The translations under genes and the position numbers were made by a program. From a virus, in IMG/VR virus record IMGVR_UViG_3300032236_000443, positions 34,100-98,099 of that record: DNA of 64,000 nt; one strand, given 5' to 3'. Below the pieces are notes generated by a model, which was given only the letters and a program-made list of their open reading frames with translations, did no database searches and was not told the DNA's origin. This document shows positions 1 through 7,613 of this stretch, piece after piece; positions within the stretch are counted from its first letter, which is position 1; the number at the start of each line of letters is the position of its first letter.

Positions 1-316
1 AAAGGTGCAGTTCGCACACTGCTCTTCCAGCGTTTACGTCTGAAGACGTTAGCATATAAAGACTTGCTACTGCTCCAGTTTTACCTGAACCTCCTGCAGA
101 ACCATTTCCGTACAAAGATGTAGCAGAGTAGTTGCTTTGAGTGTCGCTATTGAACTGGACAAAAGCAGTTCTATCCCCATTACCTCCAGTTATGTTTCTG
201 TACAGATTTGTTTTAATAACTAAATCTGTATAATTTTGAGGTATGTTATTAAAAACAATAGATTTTGTGTTTACACCTAAAGTTTGACTAGCAATAAAAG
301 TGTACGTAGATGCCAT
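1..316 (-). CDS. Fibre/adhesin paralog, 3' end cut by window
   Basis: The gene starts with ATG at 316, overlapping the upstream stop as TAATG, and runs off the left edge, so only about 105 residues are visible. They carry the two signatures of the neighbouring fibre genes: an NNIPQNYTDL segment near residue 23 and a VQFNSDTQSNYS segment near residue 52. It is the fifth visible member of a tandem family that probably supplies receptor-binding or decoration subunits of the tail. No enzymatic motif is seen. The family assignment rests on internal similarity, and the tail role on context. Confidence 0.75.
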   Translation of the reverse strand, partial: MASTYTFIASQTLGVNTKSIVFNNIPQNYTDLVIKTNLYRNITGGNGDRTAFVQFNSDTQSNYSATSLYGNGSAGGSGKTGAVASLYMLTSSDVNAGRAVCELHL

Positions 317-915
317 TATTGAGCCACCTTAATTCCGTATAGCGCAACTTGTGAGTTTTGCTGAAAGTTTACTGCGTCTTTTGAGTAAACTTTTACGCTA
401 GTAATTGCGTCAGAGTTAACTCCAGTGCCCGCTTTAAACCAAAGTCCAGAGTTAAGCATTGCAAATCCACCTGTAACGTTATCTACGCCGTGAAGCGAAC
501 GTGTTACTTTATTTTTATTTACATTTGTATAATCTAATATATCCACAATAGCGCCAAAAAAAGCGTTGTTTCCGACAGAACCATACCCAGCATACGCACC
601 GTTAGCGCTGCTTGAGGCATAGGCAGAGACAGGGCTAGAACCTTGACCGTATAAAAGGTGGTAAGAGTAATTTGCTGAAGTATCGCCGTTAAATTGAAGG
701 TCTAAATCTCCAGTAGAGTTAAACTGTCCAAAAATTCTTAGTTGCAAATGTGTAAAGTTTTGCGGAATATTGCTGAAGGTAATGTTTGCTTGACCACCAG
801 AGGGTACAACCACTGTTGCGATAGATTGAAAGTCATTCTGAGTAGTGGTTTGGTCCCACACCTTAATAGACTTGGTGCTGGATAACCCAGCACCATTAAA
901 TCTTTTAATAGACAC
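316..915 (-). CDS. Fibre/adhesin paralog, single module
   Basis: This 199-residue protein is one complete copy of the module shared by the fibre genes here. It has an SNIPQNFTHLQLR segment near residue 48, FNGDTSANYSYH near 75, and ends in LYGIKVAQ. A short N-terminal stretch (VWDQTTTQNDF) is also present in the gene at 4323-4922 (VWDQVSQTAAM), so these two are the closest pair. The composition is Ser/Thr/Gly-rich, typical of beta-structured fibre proteins. It follows the small Ala-rich gene at 938-1174. The role as a virion surface protein is inferred. Confidence 0.7.
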   Translation of the reverse strand: MSIKRFNGAGLSSTKSIKVWDQTTTQNDFQSIATVVVPSGGQANITFSNIPQNFTHLQLRIFGQFNSTGDLDLQFNGDTSANYSYHLLYGQGSSPVSAYASSSANGAYAGYGSVGNNAFFGAIVDILDYTNVNKNKVTRSLHGVDNVTGGFAMLNSGLWFKAGTGVNSDAITSVKVYSKDAVNFQQNSQVALYGIKVAQ

Positions 916-937
916 GAATGACTCCCCTTTGGGAAAA

Positions 938-1174
938 TTAGAGAACTAGAACGGCGGCTTCTTCTGCTGTCAAAGGAGTACCAGCGATTAACTTAGCCTT
1001 GGCGCTTTCCTTGAGAGCAGCAGTTGCTTCAGCAGCAGCGTCAGCAGCAGCCTTTGCTTCAGCAGCGGCAGCAGCGTCTTGGTCACGCTGTGCAATTTCT
1101 TGTGCAGTTAGGGGAACAATACGTTGTTCTCCAGTTGTGCAATCAACAATAATCTTTGTAGGTGTATCAGACAT
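938..1174 (-). CDS. Small Ala-rich helical phage protein
   Basis: This 78-residue protein starts at ATG 1174 and overlaps the upstream stop. Residues 1-25 include DCTTGEQRIVPLTAQEIAQRD, the rest is an Ala/Glu/Lys helix, and the end is LTAEEAAVLVL. Small proteins of this layout commonly sit beside tail-fibre genes in environmental phages and may be helper or assembly proteins, but the role is not established. No membrane segment or catalytic motif is visible. Confidence 0.65.
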   Translation of the reverse strand: MSDTPTKIIVDCTTGEQRIVPLTAQEIAQRDQDAAAAAEAKAAADAAAEATAALKESAKAKLIAGTPLTAEEAAVLVL

Positions 1175-1539
1175 TACTTAACTTCCTTCCATGATGTAGT
1201 TGGTTCGTCCCATGAATAAATCTTGCCATCTGTAGGCATAGGTGTTGGGGCATCCCAAACACAGGTTTCTTCGTTCAATGTCCAAGAAGCAAATGGCTTT
1301 GGAGGAATGAATGCATCACGAACAGAGTCGTAAGTAAACCCAATTCCAGCATAGTTCTTGCGGAAAGGAGTACCGCCATTGCGATGCTCTCCAGCAATGG
1401 TGTTATAGGAAGTTTGCTTCCATGTACCACCCAAACCGAGTTCATCGGCTAAAAATGCTTGACCATCTTCCTTATCGTCTGCAACGACAAGTACACGAGT
1501 GACAATGTTGTCTTCGTCAATTTCGGCCCAATGTGCCAT
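1174..1539 (-). CDS. Conserved phage structural-region protein
   Basis: The start is ATG 1539, giving 121 residues, because AAGGAGA lies about 7 nt upstream; a longer reading to 1608 would overlap the upstream gene and lacks this site. The protein begins MAHWAEIDEDN and contains a repeated aromatic pattern near the C-terminus (FASWTLNEETCVWDAP, then YSWDEPTTSW). Short proteins starting with this kind of segment are frequent near tail genes of marine and freshwater phages. A virion or tail-accessory role is inferred; no enzymatic motif is seen. Confidence 0.7.
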   Translation of the reverse strand: MAHWAEIDEDNIVTRVLVVADDKEDGQAFLADELGLGGTWKQTSYNTIAGEHRNGGTPFRKNYAGIGFTYDSVRDAFIPPKPFASWTLNEETCVWDAPTPMPTDGKIYSWDEPTTSWKEVK

Positions 1540-1588
1540 AGATTTTCTCCTTGCTTGATTGTCTAATGATAAACAGTTGTTAGTTAAT

Positions 1589-2968
1589 TTATGCCTTATA
1601 CCGAACAATAACTACACCAGAACCGCCAGCAGCACCGCTGTCTGCTCCAGTTACGATAGGTAGGCTGTAGCCCCAAGTTGCTCCTCCACCGCCACCTCCA
1701 GTATTTGTAAGACCAGCAGTAGGTAAAGAAGCAGGATTTGAAGTGGGAAATTGACCTCCACCCCAACCTCCCCCACCTTTTGAGCGGTAAGTAGGAATGT
1801 AACCTTGGTAAGCGCCCCAGCCTCCATTAGTTCCAGTTCCTTCAGTACCACCGTTACCACCACCACCGTAATACGCCGATAAACCGTATACGTTTCCAAC
1901 TGGGTGTGAAAAACCGTCTCCACCAATAGAGCCAACAGTTCCTGTTGTAGCGCTGCTATTCAACCCGTTAGCACCTGCTCCCGCACCGCCGCCGCCTGCA
2001 AGGTGAGAATTGTCGTTACCATTTGCAGTCTGACCACCGATGTAGCCAGTAGAGGTACCATTTACAACGTTACCTGAAGAACCACCTCTATCTGGGTAGT
2101 AATAGTTAACTCCACCTACACCGCCACCAGAAGAAGTTAAGTTGTAAAACGTTGAAGATGTACCAGCAACAGCAGTAGCACCACCAGCAACTGCACCAGC
2201 GCCACCACCACCGATAGTTGCTACGTAGCCAACTCCTGGTGTAAAGGTAACTCCAGTAGTAACGCTTACGTAACCGCCACCACCACCAGTTCCTTGAGGT
2301 CCTCCTGCTTGTCCTCCACCTCCACCGCCAACAACCATGTAATCTGCTAATAGACGAGTAGAAGGTTGGAAAGACCCAGTTGAGTTAAAGATGTGGTAAA
2401 CATAAGTGCCATCAGTAGTGACAATTCCACCATTTGCTTTTAGTGAATTGCCAACTACTTTCGTCATATCTTTAATGCCGTATAAGGTGAACTCTGAGTT
2501 TTGAGCAAAGTTAGATGCAGAAATCATGGTAAAACTAATAGAGGTAATTGGCGAAGTATTTGACCAAGTTCCAGACATAATATTTTCATGCCCAGTTGAA
2601 GAAAGAGCATCTGCAACGTTGTTTACAGAAAAGTTTTTAGGGTAAGAAGATGTGTAATTAGGGATGTAAATTTCCGTACTGTTAAACGTGCTTGCAGTAC
2701 CGTTAGTGCCCCATACAGAGCCTACATACCTAGCAAGAGACGATGATGATTTGTTAGTTCCATCTGAGTACAGGTAGATGCCTGAAAAACCTGTAGTAGT
2801 CCCATTAAATGCAACGTTCATACCTTGCGCTGCGGAATCAGTGCTGCGTACAGATAGGTAAACCCTTAAATCAGTGTAATACGAAGGTATGTTAGAGAAG
2901 GTTACAGTAGTGTCTCCACCAGTTGCGCTTACAGTGTAAGAGCCAATTTTTGTCATTGTCTCATTCAT
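1589..2968 (-). CDS. Fibre protein: IP-YT module plus glycine-rich domain
   Basis: This 459-residue protein has two parts. Residues 1-170 are the fibre module (SNIPSYYTDLRVY; ends in LYGIKDM). The rest starts with a VYHIFNSTGSF hinge and DYMVVGGGGGG, runs through glycine-rich repeats and closes with GSGVVIVRYKA. Such glycine-rich domains with a terminal VIVRY strand occur in phage adhesins and may pack as polyglycine-II helices. It is the sister of 2968-4323. The start overlaps the upstream stop as TAATG. A receptor-binding role is inferred. Confidence 0.75.
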   Translation of the reverse strand: MNETMTKIGSYTVSATGGDTTVTFSNIPSYYTDLRVYLSVRSTDSAAQGMNVAFNGTTTGFSGIYLYSDGTNKSSSSLARYVGSVWGTNGTASTFNSTEIYIPNYTSSYPKNFSVNNVADALSSTGHENIMSGTWSNTSPITSISFTMISASNFAQNSEFTLYGIKDMTKVVGNSLKANGGIVTTDGTYVYHIFNSTGSFQPSTRLLADYMVVGGGGGGQAGGPQGTGGGGGYVSVTTGVTFTPGVGYVATIGGGGAGAVAGGATAVAGTSSTFYNLTSSGGGVGGVNYYYPDRGGSSGNVVNGTSTGYIGGQTANGNDNSHLAGGGGAGAGANGLNSSATTGTVGSIGGDGFSHPVGNVYGLSAYYGGGGNGGTEGTGTNGGWGAYQGYIPTYRSKGGGGWGGGQFPTSNPASLPTAGLTNTGGGGGGATWGYSLPIVTGADSGAAGGSGVVIVRYKA

Positions 2969-4323
2969 TAGCGTGCGTACCTCACAATGATTAGTCCAGA
3001 ACCACCAGTTCCACCTGCACCTGCCTGAGAGTTTCCACCAGCACCTCCACCAGTGTTAGCAAGTCCATTGGCTTCAGTCTGGAGGTTGTCGTTACCTCCA
3101 CCTTGGTTACCTGCACCACCGTTACCGCCTCCGCCATTACCTCCAAGGCCGTGACCGTCCCAAGTACCGTCTGAACCTCCGTTACCTAAGTTAGCAGCAC
3201 CTCCGCCACCACCTGCGTAGTAAACCGTTCCTGAAACATTCTGCCCTGTGTTGGTTGCAAGGCCCCATGAAGAGTACGCAGAAGTTCCTGCACCACCGTT
3301 ACCGCCATGATTAGCGTTACCAATTTCTCCAGCAACTCCAGCACCACCACCGCCACCGCCGTTGCGAACATTCGTAGCACCATTACCACCAGAATTACCT
3401 TGAGTACCAGTTCCTGTTCCACCTATGCCAGGAGTGTAACCACCACCACCACCTCCAGAACCACCATTGGCTCCGTTGTCACGGGATGAACCTCCTGCAG
3501 AACCTCCACCAACTGCAGCGGTTAGAGCACCAAACTGTGAGTTGCCACCATTACCGCCAATACTGCCTCCACCGTTAGCACCGCCTGCACCTACTGTGCA
3601 TGTGTACGAAGTACCACCTGTAAGAGATTGAGATGTAAGTGCTACTACACCGCCCGCACCACCGCCACCACCAAAACGCCAGGTAGAACCGCCACCTCCA
3701 GCAACTACAAGGATGTCAGCAGTAAGGTTACGGGTAGGTGTAAATGTACCTGTTCCATTAAACACGTGATAAACGTAAGAAGAGTCATAGGCAATAGAGG
3801 TTCCGCCAGAAGCCTGTGCAACTCTAGCGTTTACTGGGCTAATGCCGTATAAAGAAAAAGTAGAACCAGCAGCAAAAGTATCGGAGTCTAAGTTAATAGT
3901 TATAGATGTAATAGGTAAGAAGTTTCTCCACGTACCTGTATGAGCGTCAACTCCTCCACCGCCTCGGTCTGCTCGTGACATGATGGTTTTGTAGACAGTT
4001 GAGTTGGAATATTGAAAAATATCTACACGTCGCATACCCCACTCAGTGTTAGATGGAGTAGCGTAGTAGTCAATAGTTAAGTTGTTTCTGTTTGACCAAC
4101 GACTTGAGATAGGGCTACTTCCAGTTCCTGCCATAACTGTGCTGGAGTAATTTGCTCCAGTATCTCCGTTAAACTGAAGGTTTACGTAGTTAGTTGTAGT
4201 TGAAGAAGCAAGGCATGAAATGACTAAATACAAATCTGTATATGTTTGGTCAATGTTTGTAAAAGTTACACTAGCCGCTGATGAGTTTAACTTAATAGAC
4301 TGTAAAGGAGTATTTGTTGGCAT
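2968..4323 (-). CDS. Fibre protein: IP-YT module plus glycine-rich domain
   Basis: This 451-residue protein has the same two-part build as 1589-2968. The first module carries TNIDQTYTDLYLV and FNGDTGANYSS and ends at LYGISPV. A VYHVFNGTGTF hinge, ADILVVAGGGG and a long Gly/Ala/Asn repeat region follow, ending in GSGLIIVRYAR. The first modules of the two proteins differ clearly while the C-terminal edges are conserved, so the two fibres may differ in specificity. Start and stop both overlap neighbours by TAATG, which argues for translational coupling. Confidence 0.75.
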   Translation of the reverse strand: MPTNTPLQSIKLNSSAASVTFTNIDQTYTDLYLVISCLASSTTTNYVNLQFNGDTGANYSSTVMAGTGSSPISSRWSNRNNLTIDYYATPSNTEWGMRRVDIFQYSNSTVYKTIMSRADRGGGGVDAHTGTWRNFLPITSITINLDSDTFAAGSTFSLYGISPVNARVAQASGGTSIAYDSSYVYHVFNGTGTFTPTRNLTADILVVAGGGGSTWRFGGGGGAGGVVALTSQSLTGGTSYTCTVGAGGANGGGSIGGNGGNSQFGALTAAVGGGSAGGSSRDNGANGGSGGGGGGYTPGIGGTGTGTQGNSGGNGATNVRNGGGGGGAGVAGEIGNANHGGNGGAGTSAYSSWGLATNTGQNVSGTVYYAGGGGGAANLGNGGSDGTWDGHGLGGNGGGGNGGAGNQGGGNDNLQTEANGLANTGGGAGGNSQAGAGGTGGSGLIIVRYAR

Positions 4324-4922
4324 TATTTAATCCCATAGATAGATGCTATGCAACCTGAAACTAATGTTTGGCTACAGTTTAATGAGATAGTTCCTACTGC
4401 TTGTGTGCTATTCCATAGCCCCGATGCCAGTTGAATTTTACCTGAACCATTTACTTCCTGGGCTTCTAGCACTCTAATGTTTTTTGTTTTATTTGTATTT
4501 GAATAATCCAAGATATCAATAATGAAAGTGGTCCACATACCTGCGGTAGAACTTGAGCCGTTTACTTCTCCAACTCCCATAAAACTAACGCCCGTTTGTC
4601 CACCCGTAAAGACGCTTGAACCATCTCCACCAAGTAGGTGATATGAGTAGTTGTTTCCAGAGTCAATGCCTGATGCAGGACCCATCTGCATTTGCCAACC
4701 AATGCCTACCGCTTGGGCATAAGTAGAACGTACTAATCCACGAATTTGAAGGTGAGTGTATGTTGAAGGTATGTTATTGAACAAAAAAGCAGTTGAGTTT
4801 GTAGACAACTGTGCAGAAGTTATAGCATCCATCGCAGCAGTTTGAGATACTTGGTCCCAAACAGTTTGTTGCTTCGGAAAACCAGCCTGAATACTTTGAC
4901 GAGAAAGACGACTAACTGCCAT
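4323..4922 (-). CDS. Fibre/adhesin paralog, single module
   Basis: This 199-residue protein is a single module: NNIPSTYTHLQIR near residue 49, a GNNYSYHLLGGDGSS segment near 90, and IYGIK at the C-terminus. It has the same length and the same VWDQ N-terminal motif as 316-915. It lies just downstream of the small structural gene at 4936-5304. Its role as a virion surface protein is inferred from the family and position. Confidence 0.7.
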   Translation of the reverse strand: MAVSRLSRQSIQAGFPKQQTVWDQVSQTAAMDAITSAQLSTNSTAFLFNNIPSTYTHLQIRGLVRSTYAQAVGIGWQMQMGPASGIDSGNNYSYHLLGGDGSSVFTGGQTGVSFMGVGEVNGSSSTAGMWTTFIIDILDYSNTNKTKNIRVLEAQEVNGSGKIQLASGLWNSTQAVGTISLNCSQTLVSGCIASIYGIK

Positions 4923-4935
4923 GAGTTAGGTCTCC

Positions 4936-5304
4936 TTACGCTAGTTCAGAACCGAATGCTGAGAAAGAAAGAGTGGTTGCTGAGGCGTTAATGGTGATGA
5001 CATCTGTGGTCGCCAATGTAATGCCAAGTGTCAAAGCAATCGTATCGTTTCCAGCAATTGGGGTTCCGTAAGCAATGTAGTGACGAGTATCAAGAGTTGC
5101 ACCTGCTGGGCGCACAGCGATGTTGAATGTTGCCGCTGTTGAAGCCTGGTTGCAGATAGTCAATGTTGAAACAACAGTAGAAGTTGCTGCTGGAACTGTG
5201 TAAAGGTTGTAGTTGGTATTAGCGGCAGAAAGTTGCTGAGCACCGTTACCAGTTGCTCCTGCTGCGCCTGTCATACCTAAAACTTTGTAAGAGGCTGTTG
5301 CCAT
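4936..5304 (-). CDS. Small beta-rich virion protein
   Basis: This 122-residue protein is rich in Thr, Ala and Ser. It contains TLTICNQASTAATFNIAVRP and ends with LSFSAFGSELA. Proteins with this pattern are common in tail or decoration clusters of environmental phages, and the predicted fold is a beta-sandwich. It lies between the fibre array and the TPR/propeller pair. No motif gives a more precise function. Confidence 0.65.
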   Translation of the reverse strand: MATASYKVLGMTGAAGATGNGAQQLSAANTNYNLYTVPAATSTVVSTLTICNQASTAATFNIAVRPAGATLDTRHYIAYGTPIAGNDTIALTLGITLATTDVITINASATTLSFSAFGSELA

Positions 5305-5366
5305 TGAATAAACTCCTTGTGGCTGGTGATACCGTAATTATCTATGGTTAAAAGGCTTCTGTATTG

Positions 5367-5933
5367 TTAAAGCGCCCCTAGATTTTTAAGGTTAGAGGTT
5401 ACAGAGTTCCTGTATTCCTCAGTCAAACTAGGGTCTAGTAGGAGGTTCTTAAAGAGGTCTACCGACTCATCTTGGCGTCCCACCCACCAAGCGCTTACTG
5501 CCTTTTCAAAGATAAGACCATATCGTCCTGGGTAATCTACCCAGATAGGAAGTAGGTCATTTTTTGTTGCGGGCAAAGAAAGTCCAACTTCGGCGTAAGT
5601 GTAGGACTCTTGCCACTTCTTGTTCTGCTCAAAGTAACGTGAGAATAAGAACCATGCTTCAGGGCGGTTAGGCAGGTAAGCGATAGCCTTGTAGTACAAG
5701 TTCCGAACTGTGTGCTCACGGTTCTGCTGGGCGCTAAAACACTTGGCAGATTTCAGCAACGACGAGTAGACATAGGTGGGATGGGTGTAGTACCCGTACT
5801 CAGCAGTCCGTAGGTAGAAGGAAACGGCAGAAGCAGTCTGACCTATGCGGTCGTACTCTTCGGCAATCTGTAGGTTAAGTGCAGGACTAAAGGGGTCATT
5901 AGATAGTTGGACTATTAACTCTTTAATTTCCAT
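5367..5933 (-). CDS. TPR-like helical repeat protein
   Basis: This 188-residue protein consists of paired helices typical of tetratricopeptide repeats: LQIAEEYDRIGQTASAVSFY, a central LYYKAIAYLPNRPEAWFLFS and a C-terminal EKAVSAWWVGRQDESVDLF. Its start overlaps the end of the propeller protein at 5923-6924, so the two are translationally coupled and may form a complex. TPR proteins paired with carbohydrate-active enzymes are known in large phages. Whether it is in the virion or acts in the cell cannot be decided. Confidence 0.75.
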   Translation of the reverse strand: MEIKELIVQLSNDPFSPALNLQIAEEYDRIGQTASAVSFYLRTAEYGYYTHPTYVYSSLLKSAKCFSAQQNREHTVRNLYYKAIAYLPNRPEAWFLFSRYFEQNKKWQESYTYAEVGLSLPATKNDLLPIWVDYPGRYGLIFEKAVSAWWVGRQDESVDLFKNLLLDPSLTEEYRNSVTSNLKNLGAL

Positions 5934-6924
5934 AAAGAGCCTCCGAAATCATTGAGTCAACTGTTGACTTGGGTACTTCAAGGACAAATGCCGCATTGTC
6001 CTGAAATCCAAATGAGAGAAGTAAGTTGTCGTTGAGCACGGCAGCGCCGCAGACAAACTCAATCTTTGCATCTAGGAATGACCACTCTATTGGTGACACC
6101 CCAATTAATTTAAATGATTTGTTCCATACACATAAGCGATGGCGATAGACGCCATCTTTCTGTCCCATGTAGTTCTTAGTAAGCACAACTTCGTGTGTGA
6201 TGGCGATGTACATCTCGCCCCACTTAATGAGTTGAGAACCACCACGCAAATCAGCAGGAGCAGTAACGCCCTCTACAACCGCTAGTTGCTCACAGAATGC
6301 TGGGCGGTGTGGTTTAGTGCGAACAACCTCTGTCGGAGATGACCACTTAACGTATACATACGGCTTATCAAGTACAGGCATCCAGTTCTTTTCGCAGTAT
6401 GCGTTCTCATCAATTGGCGCAGGAATACGGATGCGTGAAACTTCTTTAGCAGTCCATTGTTCTTTATCAACTTCTAACTCCGATAGTTCCATACGGCCTT
6501 GACCAGTTGTAGTGGTATCTCTACGAACGCCTGTGCCGTAGTACTTTCCATCCCACTTAACTAAGCGGGCATCTTCTAACCCTACAAACTCCCAAATCGG
6601 CTCGTGAAGATTTTGCATTTCTATCTTGCAATAGTTGATGACATTAAAGTCTTTATCTAATCTACAGAAGTAATTCTCTGTACGTAACTTTTGGTCTTTC
6701 TCTGGATGCAAGTAAGAAAGAGGACCCCAGATACTGGGGAAGCGTTGGTCGTTTTCTGAGTGATAAAGAGTGTAATTGATATGACGCAAAATGCAGAGGA
6801 TATCTCCATCATCATCTATAAAGATAGATGGGTTCATTAAACCAGTTCCACCTGTAACTTCAGAAGGAATGATGAGAGGCGTTAACTTGCCGCCTTCTTG
6901 TACCGCCTTTTGCACCAGATTCAT
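5923..6924 (-). CDS. GH130-like five-bladed beta-propeller protein
   Basis: ATG 6924 is chosen as start (MNLVQKAV, 333 aa); GTG 6948 in frame would overlap the upstream gene. The protein shows MNPSIFIDDDGDILCILRH near residue 30 and WEFVGLEDARLVKWDGKYYG near 105, resembling the repeated blades and the GxEDxR signature of GH130 phosphorylases and related propellers. Later blades contain GGSQLIKWGEMYIAITHEV. It could act on mannose-type or other surface glycans. Position among fibre genes and coupling to a TPR protein suggest glycan recognition or modification. Substrate is unknown. Confidence 0.65.
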   Translation of the reverse strand: MNLVQKAVQEGGKLTPLIIPSEVTGGTGLMNPSIFIDDDGDILCILRHINYTLYHSENDQRFPSIWGPLSYLHPEKDQKLRTENYFCRLDKDFNVINYCKIEMQNLHEPIWEFVGLEDARLVKWDGKYYGTGVRRDTTTTGQGRMELSELEVDKEQWTAKEVSRIRIPAPIDENAYCEKNWMPVLDKPYVYVKWSSPTEVVRTKPHRPAFCEQLAVVEGVTAPADLRGGSQLIKWGEMYIAITHEVVLTKNYMGQKDGVYRHRLCVWNKSFKLIGVSPIEWSFLDAKIEFVCGAAVLNDNLLLSFGFQDNAAFVLEVPKSTVDSMISEALYGN

Positions 6925-6937
6925 GGGGCAAAGACTA

Positions 6938-7597
6938 CTACATACCACCTAGCATAAGTACTTGAGGTAGTGGGTCAGATGCTGCTGCCGCCCAAGCAAC
7001 ACCTGTACCTGTAGAGGTAAGAGCATAACCGCTAGTTCCTGCAGAACCACCAGCAGTCAATGTTCCAGTAAGAGTAAGGTTGGCAATAGAAGGACCTGTT
7101 GCAGCAACGATAGTTCCGCCAGTTCCTGTGATGAAGTCAAAGCCAGAAATTTGATAATCCCATGAGGCAGCGGTAGTTCCCGAAGTAGAGACAACTGTAA
7201 AGAAACCGCTAAAGCCAGTCTGCAGTGTAGCGACAAGATTTCCGCCAGAAGAGTTGATAGTCAAAGACTGTGTGCTGTTGTTGAGGATTTGGAAAGCAAA
7301 ACCAAGAGTTAAAGTGCTAACAACTGGAAGAACAATTGTCTGTGCAAGTGTTCCAGTGAAGTTTTGGGTAGTTTTGCTAGAGACTGTAAGGGTAGTAGTA
7401 GCACCAGCAGTTGCGGTTGTAGCGTAAGAAACACCACCACCTCCAGCATAAGACAAACCAGTCCACGCAGTAGAGCCATCACCGATTTTGAACTGGTTAG
7501 TATCTGACTCAAAGCCAATTTCGCCCGCTGCAAGAGTTGGGTTATTGGAAGTCCAGTTAGCCGCTGTATCACGGCGTTGCTGCATTCTAGATGTCAT
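6938..7597 (-). CDS. Tail fibre with Mtd-N-like domain
   Basis: This 219-residue protein starts at ATG 7597 behind an AGAGG site. Residues 5-50 (QQRRDTAANW, AAGEIGFESDTNQFKIGDGS) match the N-terminal attachment domain of phage fibres related to the major tropism determinant and hyaluronidase-like fibres. A Thr/Ala/Ser/Gly-rich beta region follows. The domain normally anchors fibres to the baseplate. It lies between the collagen-like fibre and the propeller gene. No chaperone domain is seen at its C-terminus. Confidence 0.75.
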   Translation of the reverse strand: MTSRMQQRRDTAANWTSNNPTLAAGEIGFESDTNQFKIGDGSTAWTGLSYAGGGGVSYATTATAGATTTLTVSSKTTQNFTGTLAQTIVLPVVSTLTLGFAFQILNNSTQSLTINSSGGNLVATLQTGFSGFFTVVSTSGTTAASWDYQISGFDFITGTGGTIVAATGPSIANLTLTGTLTAGGSAGTSGYALTSTGTGVAWAAAASDPLPQVLMLGGM

Positions 7598-7613
7598 TGA
7601 AGACCTCTCTCAA

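Noticed and set aside
1589-1608. Longer N-terminus for the gene ending at 1174
   Set aside because: The strong AAGGAGA site supports ATG 1539, and the longer form overlaps the upstream gene.
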